Assembly: GCA_028872875.1 (NCBI GenBank)
Contig: JAGWOC010000008.1
Location: 1-64,000, forward strand
Length of the DNA stretch: 64,000 nt
Direction of reading: 5' to 3'
Source of the DNA: Chloroflexota bacterium
GTDB taxonomy: Bacteria; Chloroflexota; Dehalococcoidia; DSTF01; JACRBR01
Within the stretch, counting starts at the first letter, position 1. Every line of letters starts with the position of its first letter. Shown one piece after another: positions 53,248-62,294 of this stretch. The notes beneath the pieces are model-generated. The model was not told the origin of the DNA. It made no database searches and saw only the letters and a list, made by a program, of their open reading frames with translations. Position numbers and translations under genes: made by a program.

Positions 53248-54200
53248 CAGGCCTTGATCCTGGCGGCCGCAGGCTCGGCGGCGGGCGTCACGGGCGTCAC
53301 CCAGTCCGCGTACTTGGGGTTGCGGCCGCGGATGGCGTCGAAGAAGAGCGCCTGCAGCTTCTTCGTGACGGGGCCGATGGCGCCGGCGCCCACCTTCCGC
53401 CGGTCGACTTCGACTACGGGCGAGAGGTGCGCGGCCGTCCCGGTGAGGAAGCACTCGTCGGCGACGTACAGCTCGCTGCGGTCGACCGTCCGCTCGATCA
53501 CTTCGAGCCCGAGCTCGTCCTCGGCGAGGCGCGCGACCGATGCGAGGGTGATCCCTTCGAGGACGTTGTCGCTGCGGGCGGGCGTGATCAGCCGGCCGTG
53601 GCGGATGATCACGACGTTCTCACCGGAGCCCTCGGAGACGTGGCCGTCGTCGTTGAGCATGATCGCCTCGTCGAAGCCGTTCTCCATCGCCTCGGTCTTC
53701 GCCAGCGCGGAGTTGACGTAGAGGCCCGTGACCTTCGCGCGCGCGGGGATCGACGTGTCGGGCACGCGCCGCCACGACGACGTCTGGCAGCGGATGCCGG
53801 CCTCGACGTCCAGGTAGTTGCCGAACGGCAGCACGAACATCAGGTAGTCGTCCTCCACGTCGTGCATCTTGGGACCGATGACCTCGCCGCTCTTGTAGGC
53901 GATCGGGCGGATGTAGACGTCCTCGCGGAACCCGCAGCGGGCGACGACCTGGACGCAGATGTCCGTCAGCTCGTCCACGGTGAGCGGCAGGCCGATCTTG
54001 AGGATCTGCGCGGACATGCGGATGCGCTCGAAGTGCTCGCGCGGGCGGAAGAGCAAGACCTCGCCGCGCTCCTCGCTCCAGTTGCCGCGGATGCCCTCGA
54101 AGACGCCGGTGCCGTAGAGGAACGCGTGCGTCATGACCGGCAACCGCGCCTCCTCCAGGGGGACAATGCGCTTCTGGAAGTAGGCGTAGGAGGTGGGCAT
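53247..54200 (-). CDS. ilvE: Branched-chain amino acid aminotransferase
   Basis: 317 residues, PLP fold type IV. MTHAFLYGTGVFEGIRGN at the N-terminus, the AKVTGLYVNSALAKTEA segment with the Schiff-base Lys in ARAKVTG, and DGHVSEGSGENVVIIR and LTGTAAHLSPV of the cofactor phosphate cup. It makes Ile, Leu and Val from their keto acids. Promoter TTGTCC-18-TATAAT is clear upstream. Start ATG 54200 follows GGAAAGGAC. Divergent from the MBL-fold gene. Confidence 0.95.
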   Translation of the reverse strand: MPTSYAYFQKRIVPLEEARLPVMTHAFLYGTGVFEGIRGNWSEERGEVLLFRPREHFERIRMSAQILKIGLPLTVDELTDICVQVVARCGFREDVYIRPIAYKSGEVIGPKMHDVEDDYLMFVLPFGNYLDVEAGIRCQTSSWRRVPDTSIPARAKVTGLYVNSALAKTEAMENGFDEAIMLNDDGHVSEGSGENVVIIRHGRLITPARSDNVLEGITLASVARLAEDELGLEVIERTVDRSELYVADECFLTGTAAHLSPVVEVDRRKVGAGAIGPVTKKLQALFFDAIRGRNPKYADWVTPVTPAAEPAAARIKA

Positions 54201-54231
54201 GATGTGCGCGTCCTTTCCGCGGGGGATGACG

Positions 54232-54261
54232 ATTATAGGGCGATGCGCCGCAGGGGGACAA
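54232..54261 (-). promoter_or_regulatory. ilvE promoter
   Basis: TTGTCC (54261-54256), 18-base spacer, TATAAT (54237-54232) on the minus strand. Confidence 0.75.
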
Positions 54262-54363
54262 GGATCATCGAGGTGAACCATACTGCGCGCTGCTGTGCGC
54301 GTTGCTGCTTGCTCGCCGCACGTGAGTGTGCGAGCGTAGGGCGGTATTCGTGGAGGGCGTGCA

Positions 54364-55200
54364 GTGGCCAACAACGTCCTGCAGGTCGGCGACGTCGAGA
54401 TCACGGCGATCCTCGATGCATCGCTCAGCTTCCCGGCAACGGCGGTGTTCCCGGCAACCACGAAGGAGCAGTGGGACGCGTATCCCGCATACGTCAGCGG
54501 CGAGCGCCACACGCTCGCGGTGCCGATGACGAGCTTCCTGGTGCGCGCGGGCGGCAAGGCCATCCTCATCGATACGGGCATGGGGGCGAAGGACCGGCAG
54601 TACTTCCCCAACGGCAGGCTGCCTGACGCGCTCGCGGAAGCAGGTGTCCGGCCGGACGACATCGACGTGGTGGTGGTCACGCACATCCACATCGACCACG
54701 TCGGCGGGCACACGACGAAGCAGGGCGATGCGTGGGTGCCGGCGTTTCCGACGTCGAAGCACGTCTTCGCGCGGAAGGAATGGGACTACTGGATCGCGCC
54801 CGAGGTCGCGTACGCCCCAGGCAACGAGTACGTCGTCGACTGCGTGCTGCCCCTGAAGGACGCGGTGGACATCGAGCTCGTATCGAGCGAGCACCGGGTC
54901 ACGGACGAGATCACGATGCTGCCGACGCCGGGGCACACGCCCGCGCACACGTCGTACCTCATCTCGTCGGCAGGCGAATCCGCCGTGATCCTCGGCGACG
55001 TCGCGCACACGCCTGTGCAGGTGACGGAAGGGTGGTCGGGGATCTTCGACGTCGACCCGGTCATGGCGGCGGAGACGCGCGATGCGCTGATGCGGCGGAT
55101 CGCCGACGAGCAGCACCTGCTGGTCGCCGGGCACTTCCCGTTTCCGGGCTTCGGCCGCATCGTGCAGATCGACGGGCGCCGGTACTGGCGCGGGCTGTAG
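54364..55200 (+). CDS. Metallo-beta-lactamase-fold hydrolase
   Basis: 278 residues from a GTG start. The zinc motif THIHIDHVGGH (HxHxDH) is near residue 102, with later ligands in PTPGHTPAHTS, LGDVAH and AGHFPFPG. These are standard for MBL hydrolases of the quorum-quenching or N-acyl-homoserine-lactonase-like branch, but the substrate is not known. The neighbour on the other strand is a VOC protein. Start selected as the GTG that gives the conserved first strand. Confidence 0.9.
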   Translation: MANNVLQVGDVEITAILDASLSFPATAVFPATTKEQWDAYPAYVSGERHTLAVPMTSFLVRAGGKAILIDTGMGAKDRQYFPNGRLPDALAEAGVRPDDIDVVVVTHIHIDHVGGHTTKQGDAWVPAFPTSKHVFARKEWDYWIAPEVAYAPGNEYVVDCVLPLKDAVDIELVSSEHRVTDEITMLPTPGHTPAHTSYLISSAGESAVILGDVAHTPVQVTEGWSGIFDVDPVMAAETRDALMRRIADEQHLLVAGHFPFPGFGRIVQIDGRRYWRGL

Positions 55201-55292
55201 CGGTTCGTCGCGGCGCGGCTGTGCGCAACCCCGCCAGTGAAGGTCACCATCGCACCCGCAGGCGGGCTGAAGCGCCGACGATCGAGGCCCGC

Positions 55293-56159
55293 TCAGTGCT
55301 CCGGCGCGGACTCGACGCCCGCCAGGTCGGGCCTGCCAGACCACGTCCAGGCCAGGTTCGTGCGGCTGCAACCCATGAGCACGCCGTGCAGGGTCGAGGG
55401 GTGGAGGAAGATGCCCTCCGGGTTCGGGGATCCGGGGTCGCGGCCGGCGTACCGCAGGCCGTGCGCGTCGCAGGCGCGCGCGACGGCGCCAACGTCCTCC
55501 GCTTCGACGTAGCACATGTAGAGCGTCTGGCCGCCGCGCCGCCGCATGAACCGCCCCATCGGCCGCGCGGCGTCGGTGATCTGGGACAGCTCGATGCGGT
55601 CGAGGCGCTCGGGCGGATGGAACATCGTCAGTTTGCCGGTGTAGCCGTACTGCTTGCTGGTGATCGGGACGAATTGCGAGGCATCGAGGCCGAAGCTGCC
55701 GGCGTAGAAGCGCGCGGCGGACACATGGTCGTCGACGAGATTTGTGGCTTCGTACAGGTAGCGGACGCGCCCGACCATCGGCCGGGCGGCTTCGGGCGAG
55801 ATGACCATGCGCAGGCCCGGCGTCTGGTCGGGGCCGATGAAGAGCTGGCCGCGCTCCTCCTCGTAGCGGACGCCGCGGGTGTCGAGCCGGCGGGCGAGCG
55901 CGGCCACGTCGGCGGTCGAGCAGCCGGCGGCGAAGAGCCCTTCGCCCCAGGCCTCGAGATACGTGCGCACGGGGCCGTCGCCGGCGGGCTCGAGGAGCTC
56001 GAACTCGCTCGTGCCGGCGTGCACGACGCGCCGCCTCGCGCCGAGCGCGCGCACGGCATCGTCGCGCACGGGCTCGGCGCCGAGGACGTCGACGAGGGTG
56101 CGGGCGGCGGCGGCGCGGTCGCGGACGGCGATCTGGACGCGGTCAACGTGTTCGAGCAC
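55293..56159 (-). CDS. Two-domain VOC (glyoxalase-fold) protein
   Basis: 288 residues. Two VOC domains: LEHVDRVQIAVRDRAAAARTL at the start (core VDRVQIAVRD) and VRYLYEATNLVDDHVSAARFYAGSFG in the second half (core LVDDHVSAARFY). Members include glyoxalases, extradiol dioxygenases and sugar/lactone lyases; the TLYMCYVEAEDV and HPSTLHGVLMG strands carry candidate metal ligands. GAGGAGG lies 4 bases before the GTG at 56159, a very strong site. Confidence 0.85.
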   Translation of the reverse strand: MLEHVDRVQIAVRDRAAAARTLVDVLGAEPVRDDAVRALGARRRVVHAGTSEFELLEPAGDGPVRTYLEAWGEGLFAAGCSTADVAALARRLDTRGVRYEEERGQLFIGPDQTPGLRMVISPEAARPMVGRVRYLYEATNLVDDHVSAARFYAGSFGLDASQFVPITSKQYGYTGKLTMFHPPERLDRIELSQITDAARPMGRFMRRRGGQTLYMCYVEAEDVGAVARACDAHGLRYAGRDPGSPNPEGIFLHPSTLHGVLMGCSRTNLAWTWSGRPDLAGVESAPEH

Positions 56160-56317
56160 GGGCTCCTCCTCGCGCCCGGGCGGGCGCAGCGCCATGCTAC
56201 GCGTGCGGGCGGTGGGGGCGCAATCGTCCCGGGACGCGCGGGCGGGCGGTTACGGCCCCACGGCGGGAAAGGGCGTAGAATAGTCGGGCCGCACGGACTG
56301 TGCGAGGGAGGCCGCAA

Positions 56318-57268
56318 ATGACAACGCCACCGATGGGCCGGCCGGACGACGAGCGCGCGAAGGACGAGGGAGGGCTCGCCGGCGGCATCCGCCTGCTGCT
56401 CACGATTTTCTCGTTCTTCCTGTTGATCCCGCCGTGGGGGTTCCTCGTCTGGTTCTACTCGGTGAAGATCGTCTCCGAGTACGAGCGAGGCGTGATCTTC
56501 CGCATGGGGCGGCTGATAGGCGCGAAGGGGCCGGGGCTGTTCGTCATCCTGCCGATCGTCGACCGCATGGTGAAGGTGGACCTGCGGACGGTGACGATGG
56601 ACGTACCAAGCCAGGAGTGCATCACGCGTGACAACGTCACGGTGAAGGTGAACGCGGTGATCTACTTCCGCGTGGTCGACCCTGAGGACGCGGTCGTCAA
56701 GGTGCTCGACCATTTCCGTGCCACGTCGCAGATCGCGCAGACGACGCTGCGCAGCGTGCTCGGCCAGTCGCAGCTCGACGAACTCCTGTCGGAGCGCGAG
56801 CAGATCAACGAGCGGCTGCAGAAGATCATCGATGAGCAGACGGAGCCGTGGGGCGTCAAGGTGTCGACGGTCGAAGTGAAGGACGTCGAGCTGCCGCAGA
56901 GCATGCAGCGCGCGATGGCGCGGCAGGCGGAAGCGGAGCGCGAGCGGCGTGCGAAGGTGATCAACGCCGACGGCGAGCTCCAGGCATCGGAACGGCTGGC
57001 CGAGGCGGGGCGCGTCATGTCGGCTTCGCCTGCGACGCTCCAGTTGCGCTTCTTGCAGACGCTGGCGGAAATCGCGACGGAGAAGAACAGCACCATCGTG
57101 TTCCCCGTGCCGATCGACCTGCTCGACCTGATGACGCGCGGCCTGCGCGAGACGGCGGCCGCCGACGCTGGCGGGGGGCCGCGCCCGCGCGTGCACGTAG
57201 CGGGCGATGGCGCTGGGACGCCGCCGGCACCGCCCGCGGAGCAGCCGCACGAGGGAACGGTGAGCTGA
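56318..57268 (+). CDS. Slipin/stomatin-like SPFH protein
   Basis: 316 residues. One N-terminal membrane hairpin ([21 protein letters not shown]), SPFH/band 7 domain ([41 protein letters not shown]), a coiled coil ([22 protein letters not shown]) and a Pro-rich tail. SPFH proteins make membrane microdomain scaffolds and affect proteases. NfeD, often paired with slipin, is absent. GGGAGG precedes the ATG. Confidence 0.93.
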   Translation: MTTPPMGRPDDERAKDEGGLAGGIRLLLTIFSFFLLIPPWGFLVWFYSVKIVSEYERGVIFRMGRLIGAKGPGLFVILPIVDRMVKVDLRTVTMDVPSQECITRDNVTVKVNAVIYFRVVDPEDAVVKVLDHFRATSQIAQTTLRSVLGQSQLDELLSEREQINERLQKIIDEQTEPWGVKVSTVEVKDVELPQSMQRAMARQAEAERERRAKVINADGELQASERLAEAGRVMSASPATLQLRFLQTLAEIATEKNSTIVFPVPIDLLDLMTRGLRETAAADAGGGPRPRVHVAGDGAGTPPAPPAEQPHEGTVS

Positions 57269-57367
57269 TGCGCTTCCTCCGCGCGGCCGAAGTGCTGGAG
57301 TGTGCGGAGGAGAGGGTAGAGCGGCGGGGTCGCGTGGTCGCGCAGGACACGGCGTGCCCGGCGATGC

Positions 57368-57580
57368 TCAGGCCGGGCGGCGGCGCACGGCGAGCGCGAC
57401 CCCCACGTAGATCATGACCGCGGCAAGCACGACGAGCGTGGCCTCGTAGCCCCAGGCGACGGCGCGCCGGTCGAAGACGAGCATCGCCATGCCGAGCGCG
57501 AGGCGCAGGAGCGCGAAGAGCACGAGCAGGCGGAAGATCCGTTGCACGCCGCGGGACCATCGCCGCCAGGCTGCACGCAT
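57368..57580 (-). CDS. Small two-helix membrane protein, leaderless
   Basis: 70 residues. A basic N-terminus (RAAWRRWSRGVQR) is followed by two hydrophobic helices (IFRLLVLFALLRLALGMAML and YEATLVVLAAVMIYVGVALAV) joined by FDRRAVAWG. The ATG is 6 bases after TATACT (57592-57587), consistent with other leaderless genes here. No family recognised. Convergent with the slipin gene and divergent from the phosphotriesterase-like gene. Confidence 0.6.
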   Translation of the reverse strand: MRAAWRRWSRGVQRIFRLLVLFALLRLALGMAMLVFDRRAVAWGYEATLVVLAAVMIYVGVALAVRRRPA

Positions 57581-57637
57581 GGCGGCAGTATAGGCGCGGA
57601 GTTGCGCCAGCGGCAGGGCCGAAGTACCCATCCGGTG

Positions 57638-58582
57638 ATGGCTACTGTGCAGACCGTCCTGGGGCCGGTCGACCCCTCGCGCCTGGGGGTGACGCTGAGC
57701 CACGAGCACGTGCTCGTCGGGATGGGCGAGGACACCCGCCACTACCCGTGGATGTTCGACTGGGAGGCGACGCGCGCCAACGCGGTGCGCGAGCTGCGCG
57801 AGGCGAAGGCGGGCGGCGTCGATACGGTCATCGACCTGACGACGCCGGACCTCGGCCGCGACGTGGCGTTTGTGCGCGACGTGGCACAGGCCTCGGGCAT
57901 GCAGATCGTCGTGGCGACGGGCATCTGGCGCGACGTGCCGCGCTCGTTCTGGGCGCGGGACATCGACCGCATCGCCGACATCTTCGTGCGCGAGATCGAA
58001 GTCGGGATCGGGGAGACGGGCATCCGCGCGGGCGTGATCAAGGTGGCGAACGATGTGGGCGGCGTGACGCCGGAGGGCGAGCGCGTGCTGCGTGGCGCCG
58101 CGCGCGCCTGCAAGCGCACGGGCTGCCCGATCAGCACGCACCAGTGGGCGCCGGAAGAGGTCGGCCGGCGGCAGGTCGAGGTCTTCCGCGAGGAAGGCGC
58201 GCCGATGGACCGCATCTGCATCGGCCACAGCGCGGACACGACCGACGTGGCGTACCTGGAAGCGCTGCTGCGAGAGGGCGTGTACCTGTCGATGGACCGC
58301 TATCCGGGCGCCGAGGGGCGGCCGGACTGGCGGCAGCGCAACGCGACGGTGAAGGCGCTCATCGACCGCGGCTGGGCGCACAGGTTGATGCTCGGGCACG
58401 ACTACGCGCCGACGCCGGTCGCGGCGGGCGCGCATCGCGGCGAGCCGGCGACGGGGCCGACGCGCTACCTCTTCGTCACGACGACGGCACTGCCGGCGCT
58501 GCGGGCGGATGGCGTCGGGCAGGAGATCGTCGACACGATGATGCGGGACGTACCGCGGCGGTTCCTGACGGGAGCCGCGTAG
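57638..58582 (+). CDS. Phosphotriesterase-related metallohydrolase
   Basis: 314 residues, amidohydrolase TIM barrel. Binuclear metal site: SHEHVL (HxH) near residue 22, carboxylated Lys in GVIKVAND near 143, His in STHQW near 176 and GHSADTTD near 205, and Asp in LGHDYAP near 262. Family members are lactonases or phosphotriesterases; the natural substrate is probably a lactone. The next LLM oxidoreductase gene starts about 40 bases on and is likely co-transcribed. Confidence 0.93.
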   Translation: MATVQTVLGPVDPSRLGVTLSHEHVLVGMGEDTRHYPWMFDWEATRANAVRELREAKAGGVDTVIDLTTPDLGRDVAFVRDVAQASGMQIVVATGIWRDVPRSFWARDIDRIADIFVREIEVGIGETGIRAGVIKVANDVGGVTPEGERVLRGAARACKRTGCPISTHQWAPEEVGRRQVEVFREEGAPMDRICIGHSADTTDVAYLEALLREGVYLSMDRYPGAEGRPDWRQRNATVKALIDRGWAHRLMLGHDYAPTPVAAGAHRGEPATGPTRYLFVTTTALPALRADGVGQEIVDTMMRDVPRRFLTGAA

Positions 58583-58621
58583 GCGGCGGCGTTGACGGGA
58601 AGCAGGAGAACAGGAGATCAG

Positions 58622-59617
58622 ATGACGCGGCGGATCAGCATCGGCGTGAACTGGCAGGGGGAGTTTGACCGCGAGGAGGTCTTCAAGCGGGTGAAGATCG
58701 CCGACGACGCCGGCGTCGACAGCGTGTTCGTCGCCGAGGCGTGGGGGCGCGACGCGTTCACGCTGCTCACGCAGCTCGCGGAGCGCACGCAGCGCATCAA
58801 GCTCGCGACGGGCATCGTCAACTACTACTCGCGCAGCCCGGCGGCGCTGGCACAGCACTTCGCGACGCTCGACGAGCTGAGCGGGGGCCGGATGGTCATC
58901 GGGCTCGGGGCGTCGAGCGCGAACGTCATCGAGCACTTCCACGGCATCCCCTTCAACCCGCCGCTGGCGCGGATGCGCGAGGTCGTGCAGATCATCAACA
59001 TGCTGATGGCGAACCAGCCGCTGGAGTTCAAGGGCAAGGTGTTCCAGATGGAGCGCGGCTTCACGCTGCGCTTCCGGCCGGTGCGCGAGCACATCCCCGT
59101 GTACGTGGCGTCCTTCCGGCCGGCCGCCACCAAGGTGGTCGCGCAGGTCGCCGACGGCTGGATGCCGACGATGATCCCGGTCCAGCGCGCACGGCAGGAG
59201 GTCGCGCGCTTCCTCGGCTACGTGAAGGACGCGGGCCGGGACCCGTCGCAGATGACGGTGCGGTTCCTCGGCGTGACGGTCGCGAAGGACCGCGAGCGCG
59301 CGCTGCAGGCCGCGAAGGCCGGCACCGCCTTCTACATCGCGCGGATGGGTGACTTCTACTACCAGCAGCTCTCCGACATGGGGTTCGCGGACGAGGCGAA
59401 CGCCATCCGGCGCGCGTGGAAGGAGGGCGGGTCGGGCGCGGGCATCGCGGCGGTGACGGACGAGCTGTCGGACTCGCTGGGCTTCATCGGCGACGTCGAC
59501 GCCTGCCGCGAGCGGCTGGCGGAGGAAGAAGCGGCGGGCATCAACCTGCACAACGTCGCCGTCGCCGGCTACACGCCGGAGGAAGAAGGGCGCATCTACG
59601 AGCGCCTGTTGGCGTAA
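58622..59617 (+). CDS. LLM-class F420-dependent oxidoreductase
   Basis: 331 residues of the luciferase-like TIM-barrel superfamily: RRISIGVNWQGEFDREEVF, AGVDSVFVAEAWGRD, RIKLATGIVNYYSRSP, SGGRMVIGLGASS and IPVYVASFRPAATKVVAQVADGWMP (core VADGWMP). These match F420-dependent hydride-transfer or N5,N10-methylene-THMPT reductase-like members. ACAGGAGATCAG precedes the ATG. Downstream of a phosphotriesterase-like gene, so the two may act in one catabolic route. Confidence 0.9.
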   Translation: MTRRISIGVNWQGEFDREEVFKRVKIADDAGVDSVFVAEAWGRDAFTLLTQLAERTQRIKLATGIVNYYSRSPAALAQHFATLDELSGGRMVIGLGASSANVIEHFHGIPFNPPLARMREVVQIINMLMANQPLEFKGKVFQMERGFTLRFRPVREHIPVYVASFRPAATKVVAQVADGWMPTMIPVQRARQEVARFLGYVKDAGRDPSQMTVRFLGVTVAKDRERALQAAKAGTAFYIARMGDFYYQQLSDMGFADEANAIRRAWKEGGSGAGIAAVTDELSDSLGFIGDVDACRERLAEEEAAGINLHNVAVAGYTPEEEGRIYERLLA

Positions 59618-59619
59618 GC

Positions 59620-59641
59620 GGGCGGCCACGCGGGGCCGCCC
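59620..59641 (+). terminator. Hairpin after the LLM gene
   Basis: GGGCGGCC-ACGCGG-GGCCGCCC followed by CTAC. Same style as the galK hairpin (11357-11387). Confidence 0.5.
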
Positions 59642-59685
59642 CTACACCGCCGCAGGCGGCCGCGCGGGCGAACGGCACGTCTTCG

Positions 59686-60138
59686 TCAGTGGACGCGGCG
59701 CCAGGGCGCCCAGATGGCGATCGTCGCGATGGCCGCGGCGACGAGCGTGACGGTAACCGCGGCGCCCGTCCCCAGCGCGATGATGGTGAGCGCGAGCGTC
59801 GTGCCAGCGAGGACGGCGATCTCCGGGTTCCGGCCGGCCCAGCGCTGGCGCGTGCGCTGGAGCTGCGCGACGGTCCAGTCGGCGAAGGCGTCGAGCAGCC
59901 AGAGCCCCGAGCCTGTGGCCGGCGGGCCACGGCGGACGACGGCGCGTGGCGTGCGGGGCACGGTCTCCGGGGTGAGGGCGGCGTAGGCCTCGTTCAGGCG
60001 CTCGATCCCGGCGCGGGTGTCGGGGTCGTCGGCGCCGGTCTTGGCCTGCCGGACCAGGCGCCAGTAGGCATCGGCGACCAGCAAGCCGTCGGCGCCGGGC
60101 GGCAGATTCAGGGTCTCGTACGCGCGGGCGCGTTCCAT
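59686..60138 (-). CDS. Membrane-anchored J-domain-like protein lacking HPD
   Basis: 150 residues. N-terminal helices resemble a J-domain (ARAYETLNLPPGADGLLVADAYWRLV, core YETLNLPPGAD; then INEAYAALTPE-like LNEAYAALTPE), but the HPD triad between helices II and III is missing (RQAKTGADDPD). Two C-terminal membrane helices follow (IAVLAGTTLALTIIALGTGA and TVTLVAAAIATIAIW). So it may be a DnaJ-like membrane protein that does not stimulate Hsp70. No DnaK nearby. Confidence 0.7.
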   Translation of the reverse strand: MERARAYETLNLPPGADGLLVADAYWRLVRQAKTGADDPDTRAGIERLNEAYAALTPETVPRTPRAVVRRGPPATGSGLWLLDAFADWTVAQLQRTRQRWAGRNPEIAVLAGTTLALTIIALGTGAAVTVTLVAAAIATIAIWAPWRRVH

Positions 60139-60227
60139 CTCCAGTCCCCCGCTTCATGTATCGACCCCCCGAGGCGGATCCTGTGCGGGTTCCGCCGCGC
60201 GGCGAGGGCCTGCTATGATGCGGCATC

Positions 60228-61214
60228 ATGGCGAACGATGAGGTCGCCCTGGCGGCCGCCCCGGCACCGCTCGCCGAGACGACGGCGCAAGAACGCCCGG
60301 CGGCGGGCGCACTTCCCCAACTGCGGTACCTGCTCCGGTCGATGCGGCCGCGCCAGTGGACGAAGAACGGCATCGTCTTCCTGGCGCTGATCTTCTCGGT
60401 GGGGCAGCAGTATCACCTCAGCGAGCCCTCGACCTGGGCGCCGAAGCTGCTGGAATCGCTGGTCGCGTTCGCCTGCTTCGCGCTCGTAGCCAGCGCCGAC
60501 TACCTCGTCAACGACATCCGGGACATCGAGCAGGACCGGGTGCACCCGCGCAAGTCCCAGCGGCCGATCGCCGCCGGGCTCCTGCCCGTGCGGACGGCGT
60601 GGGTTGCGGCGGCGGTGCTGGCCGTCGCCGGCAACGCGGGGGCGTTCGCCCTCAACTGGCGCGTCGGGCTCGTCGTGTTCGCGTACTCGGTGCTGATGCT
60701 CGGGTATTCGTATCACCTGAAGCACATGGTGCTGATCGACCTGATGGTGATCGCGGCCGGGTTCGTGCTGCGGGCGATGGCGGGCGCGCTCGCCATCGAC
60801 GTGCCGATCTCGCCGTGGCTGTACGTAGTGACGGCGCTGGGCGCGCTCTTCCTGGGGATCAACAAGCGGCGTGCGGAGCTGGAGCTGCTGCAGGACGGCG
60901 CGGGGGATCATCGCAAGATCCTGGACGAGTACTCGGTCGAGCTGCTGGACCAGATGGCGGCGACGGTGACGGCGGCGACGCTGATGGCGTACGGGCTGTA
61001 CACGTTCACGGCGCAGGGTCTGCCGAAGAACCACTCGATGATGCTGACGATCCCGTTCGTGCTGTACGGGATTTTCCGGTACCTGTACCTCGTGAACGTC
61101 CGGAAGGAGGGCGGCAGCCCGGAAGAGGTGCTGCTCAAGGACGTGCCGATCATCCTCTGCATCCTCGGCTGGATCGCCACGGCGGGGGTCGTGCTGCTCG
61201 TCGCGAGGGACTGA
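60228..61214 (+). CDS. Decaprenyl-phosphate phosphoribosyltransferase-like UbiA protein
   Basis: 328 residues, about nine helices. SMRPRQWTKNGIVFLALIF near residue 38 and YLVNDIRDIEQDRVHPRKSQRP (core NDIRDIEQDRVHPRKS) are typical of DPPR synthase (UbiA superfamily), which transfers phosphoribose from PRPP to decaprenyl phosphate for arabinan precursors. In non-actinobacteria the product feeds other ribose/arabinose-linked glycans. A long soluble N-terminus of about 35 residues. ATG 60228 lies 8 bases after TATGAT. Confidence 0.9.
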   Translation: MANDEVALAAAPAPLAETTAQERPAAGALPQLRYLLRSMRPRQWTKNGIVFLALIFSVGQQYHLSEPSTWAPKLLESLVAFACFALVASADYLVNDIRDIEQDRVHPRKSQRPIAAGLLPVRTAWVAAAVLAVAGNAGAFALNWRVGLVVFAYSVLMLGYSYHLKHMVLIDLMVIAAGFVLRAMAGALAIDVPISPWLYVVTALGALFLGINKRRAELELLQDGAGDHRKILDEYSVELLDQMAATVTAATLMAYGLYTFTAQGLPKNHSMMLTIPFVLYGIFRYLYLVNVRKEGGSPEEVLLKDVPIILCILGWIATAGVVLLVARD

Positions 61215-61241
61215 GCGCCGGCTCAGCGGTCAGGCACCGGC

Positions 61242-62138
61242 CTACACCAGCGCGCTCGCCGTACCAATGGTCGCCTTCGTGCCGTCGGCCTTCTCGACCC
61301 AGACGTCGAGGTGGGCGCGGGTGCGCGGGCCTTCGGGCGTGGTCTCCCGCACGAAGCCGCGGCAGGCGAGCGCGTCGCTCTGCCAGACGATGTTGACGAG
61401 GTTGACGTTGATCTTGCCGCCCGCAAGCCAGCCGGCGCCGAAGCGGTGGGTCATCATCTCCGAGAGGAAGCAGACGGACATCATCCCCTGCACGACGATG
61501 TCGGGGAAGCCCCACTTCAGCGCGGCTTCCTTGTCGTTGTGGTAGTTCTTGCGCGGGCCGCTGAACTTCCAGCACATGTCGAGCGAGACCTGCTTGCGCA
61601 AGGGCGGCAGCTCCTCGATCGCCGCCGTGGTATCGACCTCGAAGCGGCGGGCGGGCGCCTTCTCGCGCGTCTGGTCGATGACGATGCCTTCGCCCGCTGT
61701 CTCGCGGAGGAAGCTCTGGTGCGTGCGGCCGCGCGCCACGATCGCGCCGCCGGCATCGAAGGTGAGCACCTCGTTCACGACGTAGTCGCGCCCGCGCTTC
61801 ACGTAACGGTCGGCGATGAACGAGCGGGTGGAGATAGCGTCGCCGACCATGACCGGCGCGAACAGCTCGAACTCCTGCCGCGCGTGGAGGTTGCCGTAGA
61901 GGTTCGGCAGGTACCAGGAAGGCGCGTCGGCGCGCGCGTGGTCGCGATAGGCATAGACCTCCGAGTGGCGCACGAGCGCGGGCGCGACGGGGCCGCCGAA
62001 CGGCGACGGGCCAGTGTAGATCGGGTTGTGGTCGTCGACGGCGTCGCAGTACGTCGCGACCTCGCCGGCGTCGACCACGATGTCGTGGCGGCCGAAGTCG
62101 CGGCCGACGTGGATCTCATCCGTGCGGGTGGTGGTCAT
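61242..62138 (-). CDS. MaoC-like (double hotdog) dehydratase-type protein
   Basis: 298 residues, two hotdog units. The first has DHNPIYTGPSPFGGPVAPALV (hydratase-like DxN and G-PVAPA), the second has GFPDIVVQGMMSVCFLSEMM. These are the R-hydratase/MaoC signature pairs. FAS1-like or acyl-CoA hydratase activity is possible. It is divergent from rlmN with the intergenic region of about 155 bases, and convergent with the DPPR synthase gene. Confidence 0.85.
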   Translation of the reverse strand: MTTTRTDEIHVGRDFGRHDIVVDAGEVATYCDAVDDHNPIYTGPSPFGGPVAPALVRHSEVYAYRDHARADAPSWYLPNLYGNLHARQEFELFAPVMVGDAISTRSFIADRYVKRGRDYVVNEVLTFDAGGAIVARGRTHQSFLRETAGEGIVIDQTREKAPARRFEVDTTAAIEELPPLRKQVSLDMCWKFSGPRKNYHNDKEAALKWGFPDIVVQGMMSVCFLSEMMTHRFGAGWLAGGKINVNLVNIVWQSDALACRGFVRETTPEGPRTRAHLDVWVEKADGTKATIGTASALV

Positions 62139-62294
62139 CGGGCTGGCGCCTCCCCCTGCCGATTCGCGGATGCGGTCATTGTAGTGCGTTGCGGAGCGTC
62201 AAGAACAACGAAGGAAGGGCAAAGAACACACGACGCAAGAGACGGAGCGACGAACACGGAAGCCGGGACGTGGACCACTGCTAGACTGGAAGCG

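Noticed and set aside
50071-53721. A 1216-codon open frame antisense to polA and the PH-domain gene
   Set aside because: Spans the polA start and two other genes; no domain visible.
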